DNA of 64,000 nucleotides, taken from contig NZ_QPIW01000012.1 of assembly GCF_003339505.1 (NCBI RefSeq), positions 114,631 through 178,630 on the forward strand. The letters run 5' to 3'. Positions 27,954-37,148 of the stretch are shown in pieces; position 1 is the stretch's first letter, and the number at the start of each line of letters is the position of its first letter. The notes under the pieces are model-generated. The model saw nothing but the letters and a program-made list of their open reading frames with translations, was not told the DNA's origin and did not search any database. The position numbers and the translations under genes were made by a program. This stretch comes from Runella aurantiaca (lineage in GTDB: Bacteria; Bacteroidota; Bacteroidia; Cytophagales; Spirosomataceae).

Positions 27954-29099
27954 CTATACTTGAACCCAACGCTGCTCGCGGCTACTTTGGACGATTTTGT
28001 CGCACAATTTAAGTTCGCGAAGCCCATCGGCAAAGGTCGGATAGGTCGGTTTTTCGGGGCGACCGTTGCGAATGGCCGCGTAAACTTCCTTAAATAATTG
28101 CTTCGACGTATCGGGGAACCCTTCGTTGTGGCCACCAGGAAACGTCAATAAAGGACGCACCTCTTCGTGAACCAAGGCTGGGTCACGAATCAAGGATTGA
28201 TTGTACCCATCGCGGCGACCAATCCACATTTCGTTGGGGGCTTCTGAGCACCAATTAAAGGTTTGGTTCGAGCCACTGATTTCGAGCGTGGCGCGGTTTT
28301 TACGTCCAGCCGCTACCTGACTGACCGTTGCAACGCCCTTGTTTCCGTTTTCGAAACGGTACAAAATAGAGGCGTAATCTTCGGTCGTGATGGGTACTTC
28401 TTCGTAGTCTTCGGCCTGCAACAACTTGCCCGAATAAGTAGCAATGGCTTTTTTAGGCTTCATCCGGGTTTTGTGTACGGTATTAAAATCCGCCATTACT
28501 TCTGTGATGTGCAAGCCCGTGATGTATTCAATCAAGTCAAACAAGTGAGAGCCAATATCGGCTACGGCCCGTGAATCACCCGACTGCGACGGCTCCAAAC
28601 GCCAGTTGTAGTCGGTAGGTAAAAACAACCAATCCTGAAGGTAGCTTCCCTGAACTGAATACACCTCGCCTAATTCGCCTTTTTCACGCATGGTTTTCAT
28701 CTGACGAATGAGGGGATAGTAGCGCAAATTGAAGTGAACAGCATTCACCAATCCCAGTTTATCCGCCAATTCTACCAGTTCTTCGGCTTCTTCGGTGTTG
28801 GTGGCCAAGGGTTTTTCACACACCACATTTTTGCCCGCCAACAATGCTTTTTTCGATTGCTCGTAGTGCAGGAAGTTGGGCGTACAGATGTGAACACACT
28901 CAATGGAATCGTCTTTCAGCAAATCATCAAATGAATCGTAGGCTTTGGGAATCCCTAGCGACTTAGCGCGCGCCTGTGCAATCTCAGCCGAAAAATCAGC
29001 AATACCTACAACTTCAACATCTGGCAAGCGACGAAGTGCTTCGATGTGCGCGGGGCCAATAAAGCCGAGCCCTACAACGGCTACTTGGGTTTTTGACAT
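27954..29099 (-). CDS. Gfo/Idh/MocA family oxidoreductase (cytoplasmic)
   Basis: It is a 381-residue protein without a Tat signal. The Rossmann nucleotide-binding motif VAVVGLGFIGPAHIEAL is at the N-terminus, and CEKPLATN carries the family lysine. The second domain (VADIGSHLFDLIEYITG) has the G-x-H catalytic-type histidine pattern of MviM-like sugar dehydrogenases. It acts on a sugar or inositol-like substrate with NAD(P). It sits 73 bases after the sulfatase stop on the same strand, and 189 bases before the amidotransferase start. Confidence 0.92.
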   Translation of the reverse strand: MSKTQVAVVGLGFIGPAHIEALRRLPDVEVVGIADFSAEIAQARAKSLGIPKAYDSFDDLLKDDSIECVHICTPNFLHYEQSKKALLAGKNVVCEKPLATNTEEAEELVELADKLGLVNAVHFNLRYYPLIRQMKTMREKGELGEVYSVQGSYLQDWLFLPTDYNWRLEPSQSGDSRAVADIGSHLFDLIEYITGLHITEVMADFNTVHKTRMKPKKAIATYSGKLLQAEDYEEVPITTEDYASILYRFENGNKGVATVSQVAAGRKNRATLEISGSNQTFNWCSEAPNEMWIGRRDGYNQSLIRDPALVHEEVRPLLTFPGGHNEGFPDTSKQLFKEVYAAIRNGRPEKPTYPTFADGLRELKLCDKIVQSSREQRWVQV

Positions 29100-29172
29100 A
29101 GTATTTTTGGGTTTTGAACGTGGGTTTGAATTTGAATTTATTCTTTATCGGTGAATTATTAATTGAGTTGCA

Positions 29173-30822
29173 CTACGGTTTCAGAGCAACAACGGGGCTT
29201 TTCTGATAACCAATGCGATGCGCCACCACATACAACGAATCACCTGCGGAGGCATTGATGGGTTGCGTATATACTTTCCAGCTTGGTTCTTTCCAGCGTT
29301 GTTTGTAGCCAATCGAGGCTCCTTTGGTGGCGCAAGATAAAGTAATTTTAGAAAATTCAGACTGTATTTTGGGCGTTTCCGTGACAGGTGCCTGCTCTTT
29401 ACCGTTCCACCAACGGCGCACCATCTCCATTTCGGGTTCGGCGGCGGTATCACCGACTTTCTGAATCCACGCTTCGTACACTTCTCTCAATTCTTTCAGT
29501 TTAGACTCGTATTGAGGTAGCTCTGCAAGGTTATTAAATTCGTAAGGGTCTTTTTGGCAATCATACAATTCTTCTTTGGGTTTGGTCGGCCTAAACCACA
29601 AAGATTGAGCAGCATTGAGCTTTCCTTGCTCTTTCAGCGCTAGTATTGCCCGCATGGAAGGCTGTTGCAAGCGGTACTGAATATTTTGATAGTAAGGCTT
29701 TTCGGGCATATAGTTTCGTACATAGCGGTAGCGGCTGTCGCGCACGGTTCGTACACGGTCGTATTCTGAATCCATCCGGTCGCGGGCGGCAAAGGTATAC
29801 TGACGAGGTTTGGAGGCCTGCTGTTTTCCAAGAAACGCCTGCCCCTGCAAATGCGCAGGAATGGGTAAATCAGTCAACGACAAAACGGTAGGGGCCAAGT
29901 CTACAAAACTGATGAATCGCTGGTCGACAACGCCTTTTCTTCCCTTTTCAAAAGGATTTTTCACAATAAACGGCACCCGCAGGCCACGGTCATAGATTTC
30001 TCGTTTTACAAAAGGCAGGCCATCACCGTGGTCGGAATAAAAGAAAACGATGGTATTTTGCTCAAGCCCGTCCTCTCGAAGTTGCTCCAGAATTTTACCC
30101 GCCTGCTCGTCCATCACCATGGCATTGGACAAATGCCGCGCCACGTCCAAACGCACTTCTGGTACATCAGGATAATACGGCGGCAACACTACGTCTTCGG
30201 GTTTTACCAACAAAGGCTCTTTGGCCCGCGCCCAAACTTGCGACTCATGCGTCACGGTAAGGTTAAAAATGGCAAAGAAAGGCTGATTTTTATCCGTTCT
30301 GTTGCGCCAGTGGGCTTTGTTGCTGCTTTCATCCCAAACGGTGGGGGGCGCTTGAAACTGATAATCCTCTTTAGAATTGTTGGTGCAATAGTACCCCGCC
30401 GCCCGTAAGTATTCTGGAAAACATTTGACTTCCTCGGGCAGAACCGCCGAATAGCCTTTAAAACCAGGGGGATAAGCATCAAGCGCCGCCGCTGAAGCTG
30501 CCAGCGTACGCATATTTTGGGTGCCAATAGACTGCTGATACATGCCCGTAATAATGGCCGAACGGCTCGGAGCGCATACCCCTGCGGTGGCAAAGGCATT
30601 GGTAAATCGAACCCCTTCTACCGCCAAACGGTCAATATTTGGCGTTTTTACCAGTTTATTTCCGTAAGCCCCCAATTGAAAACTCATGTCTTCGCAAGTA
30701 ATCCATAAGATATTGGGACGGGCTTTCGTTTGTAACGGAACAGAAGCAGGTGCAGACTGCGGAAGGCGAAAAGCAAAAAATGCAGCACATACAACCACCG
30801 GCAGAAAATAGGTAAGTTTCAT
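29173..30822 (-). CDS. Type I sulfatase
   Basis: It is a 549-residue exported protein with signal MKLTYFLPVVVCAAFFAF. The sulfatase signature CAPSR is present (Cys83, the residue that anaerobic or formylglycine-generating enzymes convert), along with metal ligands in NILWITCEDM and SDHGDGLPF. Homologues of this group cleave sulfate from carbohydrate or glycosaminoglycan fragments in the periplasm. The C-terminal beta-rich extension (GASIGYKQRWKEPSWKVYTQ) is typical of Bacteroidota arylsulfatase/N-sulfoglucosamine sulfohydrolase-type enzymes. No maturase lies in the window. Confidence 0.9.
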   Translation of the reverse strand: MKLTYFLPVVVCAAFFAFRLPQSAPASVPLQTKARPNILWITCEDMSFQLGAYGNKLVKTPNIDRLAVEGVRFTNAFATAGVCAPSRSAIITGMYQQSIGTQNMRTLAASAAALDAYPPGFKGYSAVLPEEVKCFPEYLRAAGYYCTNNSKEDYQFQAPPTVWDESSNKAHWRNRTDKNQPFFAIFNLTVTHESQVWARAKEPLLVKPEDVVLPPYYPDVPEVRLDVARHLSNAMVMDEQAGKILEQLREDGLEQNTIVFFYSDHGDGLPFVKREIYDRGLRVPFIVKNPFEKGRKGVVDQRFISFVDLAPTVLSLTDLPIPAHLQGQAFLGKQQASKPRQYTFAARDRMDSEYDRVRTVRDSRYRYVRNYMPEKPYYQNIQYRLQQPSMRAILALKEQGKLNAAQSLWFRPTKPKEELYDCQKDPYEFNNLAELPQYESKLKELREVYEAWIQKVGDTAAEPEMEMVRRWWNGKEQAPVTETPKIQSEFSKITLSCATKGASIGYKQRWKEPSWKVYTQPINASAGDSLYVVAHRIGYQKSPVVALKP

Positions 30823-30964
30823 TCAAAAGAACGGTTAGAAGATGTCTCTTTTTAAGGCGTTTACCGCCGATTTTTACTGATGCCTGTTTTCATCTCATTG
30901 ATAAAATTTTAATTCGTTTAATAACTTTTAACAATGTTTCGGCCTTTTCAAACCTGTAAAGACG

Positions 30965-30972
30965 TACTTTTG
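30965..30972 (+). promoter_or_regulatory. TAnnTTTG -7 box before the LptD-like gene
   Basis: TACTTTTG matches TAnnTTTG exactly and lies about 20 bases before the TTG start at 30993, giving a short leader. The -33 element is weak. The box supports transcription into the LptD-like gene despite its non-ATG start. Confidence 0.5.
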
Positions 30973-30992
30973 CAAATAAAGCATGTGTAAAA

Positions 30993-33788
30993 TTGTTCTC
31001 TTCCAATCGTAAAATCAGTGCGCGTGTGGCTATAAGCCTTCTCTGGCTGACCTTTCTGGGGGTTGGCTTTGAGGCTTTTTCACAGGTATTAGCCCCCAAA
31101 AGACTATCCACTCCCGTTTTTCTGGATTCTATGAAAAGGGCCACTCCAGTGGTTCCGAAGGTCATTTCTGCCGTGGGTATCAATGCCGACAGCACCCAAA
31201 CCGATTCACTCCAAACCGACAGTGATTTAAAAAGCACTGTAAAATACAGCGCCCAGGACTCAACCGTGATGGACCCAGGGCAGCAGGAAGTTCATTTGTA
31301 CGGAAAAGCAAACGTCACGTACGGTGCCATCATTTTGGATGCCGATTATATCCGTCTCAACTGGAAAACCAACGAGGTATTTGCGCGGGGGAATTACGAT
31401 TCAACCGCTAAAAAATGGATTGGGCAGCCCATTTTTCAGGACAACGGCGAAAAATACGATACCAAAGAGCTCCGGTATAATTTTAAAAGTAAAAAAGGGT
31501 TTATCAAAGGCATTGTAACCCAACAAGGCGACGGTAATATCCGGGGTACTACCGTCAAGAAAGACGAAGAAAACAATATGTACGTGAGGGGCTCAATTTA
31601 TACCACCTGCAACTTAGCCCAGCCTCACTTTCACATTGCGGCCCGAAAAATCAAGGTGATTCCCGAAAAACAGGTCATTTCTGGACCATTTCACTTGGTC
31701 ATTGCCGATGTGCCTTTGCCCGTGGGCTTGCCATTTGGATTTTTCCCCGTTCCGAAGAAAAAAGAAATTGGTACTTCGGGCATCATCATGCCTCAATACG
31801 GCGAAGAACCCAACGGCCGGGGATATTATCTGCGCGATGGCGGCTATTACTGGGCCATCAGCGAAAAAATCAACATGAATTTTACGGGGCAAATTTACTC
31901 TAAAGGAAGTTGGGGGTTAGGAGTTGCCTCAACTTATGCCCAAAAATACCGTTACAGCGGAAGTTTCAACGCTCGCTTCAACCGCAATTTGCAAGGAAAT
32001 GAGGTAAAAGCCCTGAACAGACCACGCAATGATTTCAGCCTTACGTGGAGTCATGCACCCGTGCCGCGAGGAACCTCAAGTTTTGGTGCTTCGGTCAACA
32101 TCGGAAGCAACAGCTTTAACCAATTCAATGAATTTAGCACCACGCGGTACATCCAAAACGTGGCGAGTTCGTCGGTCCAGTACAACAAGCAATTTGGGCA
32201 ATTTGCCCGGATGGGAAGCAGCATTCGCGTCAATCAGCGATTCCCCGACCGTTCCAAAGAAACCCGAGATTCGTTGGGGCGCGTGACCAATACCGACCCC
32301 GGCGCGCTAGATGCAGGGATAGACTTCAACTTTGGAGTTAACCAAATTGCTCCTTTTGCGCTAAAAGGCGGAACAGGCGCTTGGTACGAAAGCTTCCGAT
32401 TGGGAATGGATTTTAGCGGCGGTATCAGTGCCAACAATACCAAGGTTTACGCTGATACTTCTACGGCCCGGCTGGGATTTTCGCTCTTTAACCCACCGGC
32501 GGTCGGTACCCCCGAGTCGGGAGCGCCTACTACCTACGCCTTAAACTCCCAGAGTTTACCAGAGTTTATTAAAAACGGCCAACTTACTGGGCGCTTCTCG
32601 GTCCCGATTTCGTTACCCAATATCAAGTTATTCCGCTACATCAACATTACGCCTGGCATTTCACTGTCGGGAGAAACCTTTACCAAGAAGTTCAAATACG
32701 AGTACATGGGCAACAACAAAGTGAAGGTCGATACCCTTCAGGGCTTTTATTTTGCCAACAACGTCTCGTTTAGCGCCAGCATGAACACCCGGGTGTACGG
32801 TACTTTCTTTTTTCACGGCAAACGGTTGGAAGCCATTCGACACACTCTGATTCCTTCGGCCAGTTTCAGCTATGTACCCGACCAATCCAATCTTTTTGAG
32901 AAAACCGTCGTCAACCAACGCGGCGACGTAAGGTACCTCAATCGCTATCGCACCATTGGGGGTAACCTCACCACTTCGGGCACTTCGGCGGCGGGTATTT
33001 CGTGGAGTTTGAATAACTTATTTGAAGCCAAAATGCGTCCCAAATCAGATTCAACGGGCAAGCAATTTGAAAAAAAATCCATTCTGGACAACCTCAGCCT
33101 AAACGGCTCGTATAACCTATTGGCCGATTCGTTGAAAATGTCGGACATTAGCCTCAACGCCAATGCCCAACTTTTTAAGAATTTGAACTTTAACTTTTCG
33201 GCCAATTTTGACCCGTATGCCTACGTCAAAGACGAACTATACGGTGCCGTAGGGAGAAAAATCAACCGCTGGTCGTTTACCGAAAAACAAGGATTGGCCC
33301 GGCTCAACAACGTCAATGTAGCCCTAAGTACTCGTTTTGCACCCAAAGGCTCCGATAAGCCAAAAAAAGCCAACACTCCCAATACCGAAGAGCAACAGCG
33401 CCTCATCAATGCCAACCCAGACGCCTACGTAGACTTCAACATTCCTTGGACGCTCAATTTAAGTTATAACTTTGGGTACTCACGCCAAGGGCTGTCTAAA
33501 GGAACCACCATTCAGGCTTTGCGCGTCAACGGTGATTTCAGCCTTACGCCCAACTGGAAATTTGTGTTTGATACGGGCGTCGATGTCGTTGCCAAAGCCC
33601 CTTCCATCACCAATATCGGCATCACCCGCGACCTCCACTGCTGGGAAATGTCGTTTAACTGGACACCATTTGCGGGTTCGGGCATTAGGGCCAACAACTA
33701 TTCGTTTGAAATCCGGGCCAAATCGGCACTGCTACGTGACTTAAAACTCTCTCGTCGCCGCTCGTTCTACGACCGTGGCAGTTTCTAA
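30993..33788 (+). CDS. OstA/LptD-like outer-membrane protein
   Basis: The frame opens with TTG at 30993; an ATG at 30983 is in another frame, and no good ATG occurs before the signal-like RKISARVAISLLWLTFLGVGFEAFSQ. The 931-residue protein has an OstA-type N-terminal beta-jellyroll (VHLYGKANVTYGAIILDADYIRLNWKTNEVFARG) and a long beta-barrel, as in LptD, which inserts lipopolysaccharide into the outer leaflet of the outer membrane. Bacteroidota LptD-like proteins are larger than proteobacterial ones. Its stop codon overlaps the stop of the convergent gene at 33785-33788. Confidence 0.85.
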   Translation: MFSSNRKISARVAISLLWLTFLGVGFEAFSQVLAPKRLSTPVFLDSMKRATPVVPKVISAVGINADSTQTDSLQTDSDLKSTVKYSAQDSTVMDPGQQEVHLYGKANVTYGAIILDADYIRLNWKTNEVFARGNYDSTAKKWIGQPIFQDNGEKYDTKELRYNFKSKKGFIKGIVTQQGDGNIRGTTVKKDEENNMYVRGSIYTTCNLAQPHFHIAARKIKVIPEKQVISGPFHLVIADVPLPVGLPFGFFPVPKKKEIGTSGIIMPQYGEEPNGRGYYLRDGGYYWAISEKINMNFTGQIYSKGSWGLGVASTYAQKYRYSGSFNARFNRNLQGNEVKALNRPRNDFSLTWSHAPVPRGTSSFGASVNIGSNSFNQFNEFSTTRYIQNVASSSVQYNKQFGQFARMGSSIRVNQRFPDRSKETRDSLGRVTNTDPGALDAGIDFNFGVNQIAPFALKGGTGAWYESFRLGMDFSGGISANNTKVYADTSTARLGFSLFNPPAVGTPESGAPTTYALNSQSLPEFIKNGQLTGRFSVPISLPNIKLFRYINITPGISLSGETFTKKFKYEYMGNNKVKVDTLQGFYFANNVSFSASMNTRVYGTFFFHGKRLEAIRHTLIPSASFSYVPDQSNLFEKTVVNQRGDVRYLNRYRTIGGNLTTSGTSAAGISWSLNNLFEAKMRPKSDSTGKQFEKKSILDNLSLNGSYNLLADSLKMSDISLNANAQLFKNLNFNFSANFDPYAYVKDELYGAVGRKINRWSFTEKQGLARLNNVNVALSTRFAPKGSDKPKKANTPNTEEQQRLINANPDAYVDFNIPWTLNLSYNFGYSRQGLSKGTTIQALRVNGDFSLTPNWKFVFDTGVDVVAKAPSITNIGITRDLHCWEMSFNWTPFAGSGIRANNYSFEIRAKSALLRDLKLSRRRSFYDRGSF

Positions 33789-35758
33789 GACCGATTTTGA
33801 TTCAGCAGCCACTGAGCCAAATGAATTTCCCGCATGTAAAGGTGTACACTGTCTGAAGATTTCTTAGGCATTTCTTTCAAGGCTTGTTTAAAATAGCCAT
33901 CCAATATAAGGGACTGCGCTTCGGTAAAAAACAATGGTAGCAGTGGTCGCGCCTGTCCAAACAGACCAGTGATTTCGCGCTGATGCTGACTAATCTGCGT
34001 TTTAACAGGCTGATTCATCAGGGCTTTGCTGGTTCGTAATCGAACCTCTTCGGGCAATACTTCTTTCATCATAGCCCTAAGTGGTCCTCGTCCATAGCCA
34101 CAGTCAAATTTCAGGCGGTCGGGGATAACCAAACACAATTCAATGAGCCGTTTATCATAAAAAGGATGCGCCGCTTCGTAACCATAATGCGCGGCAATCT
34201 GTTCAAACTCTTCCGTACTTTCCAACATCCCTTCGTGGAGAATATCGGCCACTAAATGTATCTGTTCTGGCAAAAAACCATAGTCTGTTTCGACCATAAA
34301 CTTTTGTTTTTTCTTATATTTTCTAATCCAATTTACCACCCAACCAAACGGCACCACATTCACTCCAAAAGGCAACATTTTCAGCGCTTTGACACTTTTC
34401 CATCCTTCCTTTATTAAGCGTTTCCATTCATTATTTTTTGCTATTTTCACAAAATATCTTTGAGCATAACTCCGCACGATAAATGTGTACCTTTTTGATA
34501 AGGGCCATTCAGGCCATTGTTCAAAACGATGGCTAAAATCCGAAATTTGAGCGTATTGTTTCATCAATTCTTTAAACTCTCCCCACCTTTGGCTTTGAAG
34601 CAACCGCATAGGATACGCCTTTCCATACCCCACCACACTATCGCCGTCATGCCCTGTCAAGAGGATACGGCTTCCTTGCTTTGTTATAGCCTCTGCCGCC
34701 GCCAAATGATAGGTGGGCAAAAGCGTAAAATGGTCGGGACGGTCAAAAAGAGTGGACAGCGTCTGTACAGCAGCCATCAAATCAGTCATTGGAGTAATGT
34801 ACTGATGTTGATAAATCCCCCATTGAAGTATACGTTCGGCAAATCGTTTTTCCTCTGCTTGTTTGGAATCCCCCATGTCGAAGTGGAGTGTGTGCAGTTC
34901 TTGTCCGAGCAAGTGATGTGCGGTGGCACAAACGGAAGAGGAATCCAGCCCACCGCTCAAATGCGCACTTACAGGATATGACGTTTGAAGCCGACACCGT
35001 ACTGCTTCTAAAAACGTTGTTTTGAATGCTTCAATGAATTCTTCATCGGTACCGAGGTGAGCGAAACGCTCCAATTTCAAATCCCAGCAAAAACGGGATT
35101 GCAAGGCGTGTGCCTCCACGGTCAGCAGGTGGGCAGGTGGCAACGAATGAATACCTTTATAAAAAGTCTCCGCTCGGTAGGGTCTCAGAGACGAGGCCCA
35201 TTCCAAGTAACGGTGAATTTTATCAAAATTAAATTCTTTAGAAACCCCTGGCAGGGTAAACAAGGACTTGATTTCCGAAGCAAAAGCAACAAAACCACCA
35301 GGTTTGTAGCAGTAATACAACGGTCGTGCCGCACAATGGTCTCGTCCAGCAATGAGTTTTTGACGCGGCGAATCCCAAATCACGAATGCAAAGTCTCCTA
35401 TTAGATGAAAAAGCATTTCTTCTCCCCAATGCGTGTAAGCCGCCAAAAGGAGTGAAGTATTACTCAACCTCTCTGCTTCACAGCTGGGTAAGGAAGGGAA
35501 TAATTGAGATAATAATTCTGCGCGATTATCTATTCGAGCGTCAGCCACGCACCAAAGCCCATTTTCATCAACAATAGGCGAGGAATCTGTTGGTACGTTT
35601 GCCGCAACATTCTGTTGTAAATGTACAAAGCCTACATTTTCGTTTTTTCTAATTTGAATTCCGTCACGTCCTCGGTGCTGTATGACGCAGGCCATTGTCT
35701 GAGGTTCTTCCTGCACAACTCTACCATCAAAATAGACAATTCCGCAAATACCAGACAT
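33785..35758 (-). CDS. Lasso-cyclase/asparagine-synthetase-like ligase, Cys2 absent
   Basis: It is a 657-residue protein with an N-terminal Ntn-amidotransferase domain and a C-terminal ATP-pyrophosphatase domain whose loop SGGLDSS is intact (residues 268-274). Canonical asparagine synthetases begin Met-Cys-Gly-Ile; here the start is MSGICGIV, so the glutaminase nucleophile Cys2 is Ser. That loss is typical of beta-lactam synthetases and lasso-peptide cyclases (C proteins), which adenylate a carboxylate and let an internal amine attack it. A lasso-leader-like peptide gene is encoded two genes upstream at 36990-37148, supporting cyclase function. Asparagine synthesis using free ammonia is the alternative. 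Confidence 0.78.
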   Translation of the reverse strand: MSGICGIVYFDGRVVQEEPQTMACVIQHRGRDGIQIRKNENVGFVHLQQNVAANVPTDSSPIVDENGLWCVADARIDNRAELLSQLFPSLPSCEAERLSNTSLLLAAYTHWGEEMLFHLIGDFAFVIWDSPRQKLIAGRDHCAARPLYYCYKPGGFVAFASEIKSLFTLPGVSKEFNFDKIHRYLEWASSLRPYRAETFYKGIHSLPPAHLLTVEAHALQSRFCWDLKLERFAHLGTDEEFIEAFKTTFLEAVRCRLQTSYPVSAHLSGGLDSSSVCATAHHLLGQELHTLHFDMGDSKQAEEKRFAERILQWGIYQHQYITPMTDLMAAVQTLSTLFDRPDHFTLLPTYHLAAAEAITKQGSRILLTGHDGDSVVGYGKAYPMRLLQSQRWGEFKELMKQYAQISDFSHRFEQWPEWPLSKRYTFIVRSYAQRYFVKIAKNNEWKRLIKEGWKSVKALKMLPFGVNVVPFGWVVNWIRKYKKKQKFMVETDYGFLPEQIHLVADILHEGMLESTEEFEQIAAHYGYEAAHPFYDKRLIELCLVIPDRLKFDCGYGRGPLRAMMKEVLPEEVRLRTSKALMNQPVKTQISQHQREITGLFGQARPLLPLFFTEAQSLILDGYFKQALKEMPKKSSDSVHLYMREIHLAQWLLNQNRS

Positions 35759-35789
35759 AACTGTTGATGCAATAACCAGACAAAAAATA

Positions 35790-36959
35790 TCAGTTTATTT
35801 TCAAAACCCGTTGCTGAAAAGTCCGTCCATCTTTTGTTTTAACTTGAAGCGTATACATCCCGTTTTCAACACCTTCCACTGATACATTACTATCGAAAAA
35901 CTCCCTTACTTTACGACCGGTTAAATCTATCAAGCAAGCCGACTCAATCGTTGACTCGGAAGGGAGTTCAATCGTCAAAATCCCCACAACGGGGTTAGGA
36001 TAAGCCTTAAAAAGCCCAAGACCAGTCAGTCGGGCAGAAACAATGCGACTGTATTCAAATTGTCCGTCTAAATCGACTTGTTTTAAACGGTAATAATTAA
36101 GCCCTGTTTTCGGAGAAACATCCACGTAAGAATACACCAGCTTTGCGGTGCTATTGCCTTGACCAATCACGCGTCCAATCGCTTCAAAGTTTTGGGCATT
36201 ACTGCTTCGTTCAATTTCAAAATGACTATTATCTATCTCCTCTCCCGTTTGCCAAGTGAGTTCAATGGCAGCAGAATGTGCCTCTGATTTGAAAGATATA
36301 AGGCGCACTGGAAGGCTAGAACTTGTGTAAGTACAGGCACTTACCGCTGGGCTTAAGGGAGTCGCACTTGTAGTCCAATTGGTAGTCGTGTTAATATTTG
36401 CCCCGATAGTGGCGATGTTCCCCATTTCACTTCCGTCACTACAATTAAAGCGTCCATTGTCCTGATTACCTACCGCAACTGCGTTGGAACCATTCGTTAA
36501 TGCTGCAGGTAAAGCAGTTGTATTTGTACTAGCGGGCATATTATCGTCGACCCACCCCGTACTTCCGAAATTTATAGCAGCGATAAAGGTAGGAGAAGCT
36601 AACGTTCCTTTGAAAGCAAATATTTGGTCGCCTGCGGCAGCTAATGAAAACGACCCCAAAGAAGCTACCACAGTTCCCGTGGAGGCAGTTGATGTTCCAG
36701 TGATTGTCACCACAGTCCCCGCAGGAACGCCACCTGCGGGCGCAGTCCAAGTCAAAACGCCTTCACTGGTCCGAAAAGCCGTACCGTTCCAGCCATTGTC
36801 GGTAAAAAAAATTGTTGTTCCTGCGGGAATAGGCACCAACGCCACCCACGAAAAAGAATCTGGGTCATCTGATTGGAAGGCCACAAAGGCGATTTCGCCC
36901 GCTGAAAAACCCTTCAACCAAGTAAGTACCAAGAATAGACTAAGGTAGATTTTCTTCAT
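35790..36959 (-). CDS. T9SS-secreted protein with C-terminal sorting domain
   Basis: It is a 389-residue protein with signal MKKIYLSLFLVLTWLKGFSAG, an N-terminal beta-rich domain (EIAFVAFQSDDPDSFSWVAL, IPAGTTIFFTDNGWNG) found in several secreted Bacteroidota proteins, a fibronectin-like segment (IELTWQTGEEIDNSHFEIER), and a C-terminal Por_Secre_tail sorting domain (FKAYPNPVVGILTIELP to RVLKIN). It is therefore exported by type IX secretion and probably anchored to the surface or released. It is placed between the lasso-type precursor and the cyclase-like gene, with gaps of 30 and 31 bases, which is unusual for such a protein. Confidence 0.8.
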   Translation of the reverse strand: MKKIYLSLFLVLTWLKGFSAGEIAFVAFQSDDPDSFSWVALVPIPAGTTIFFTDNGWNGTAFRTSEGVLTWTAPAGGVPAGTVVTITGTSTASTGTVVASLGSFSLAAAGDQIFAFKGTLASPTFIAAINFGSTGWVDDNMPASTNTTALPAALTNGSNAVAVGNQDNGRFNCSDGSEMGNIATIGANINTTTNWTTSATPLSPAVSACTYTSSSLPVRLISFKSEAHSAAIELTWQTGEEIDNSHFEIERSSNAQNFEAIGRVIGQGNSTAKLVYSYVDVSPKTGLNYYRLKQVDLDGQFEYSRIVSARLTGLGLFKAYPNPVVGILTIELPSESTIESACLIDLTGRKVREFFDSNVSVEGVENGMYTLQVKTKDGRTFQQRVLKIN

Positions 36960-36989
36960 AAAATCGGGAATAAAAAGGTTAATAATACA

Positions 36990-37148
36990 CTAAGGAGTGA
37001 GTGCACTTGTGCCTGTTAGCGCATCAAATTGACTCCCTATTTTAGCAGTCATTTTTTTTACCTGACCTATCGTACAAAGCCTCGGAGATGTATAGCTTCT
37101 TCTGGGTGATGAGGCGTGTTCTTTTTTAATGAGTAACGTTTGTTTCAT
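36990..37148 (-). CDS. Lasso-peptide precursor-like small protein
   Basis: Reading the minus strand from ATG at 37148 to TAG at 36990 gives 52 residues, starting MKQTLLIKKEHASSPRR. Residues 19-34 are YTSPRLCTIGQVKKMT, an exact fit to the lasso leader motif YxxPxLxxxGxxxxxT (Tyr19, Pro22, Leu24, Gly28, Thr34), which the RRE/B1 protein binds. If cleavage follows the usual Thr(-2) rule, the core is KIGSQFDALTGTSALTP, with Asp at core position 7 able to close a ring. A Lys first residue is uncommon; a start at Ala35 would give an eight-residue ring. It starts 30 bases upstream of the T9SS gene and 1.2 kb upstream of the cyclase-like gene, same strand. Confidence 0.75.
   Translation of the reverse strand: MKQTLLIKKEHASSPRRSYTSPRLCTIGQVKKMTAKIGSQFDALTGTSALTP

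Noticed and set aside
33785..35758. Ordinary asparagine synthetase asnB
   Set aside because: The Cys2 nucleophile is replaced by Ser and a lasso-type precursor is nearby, although asparagine synthesis with ammonia cannot be excluded.
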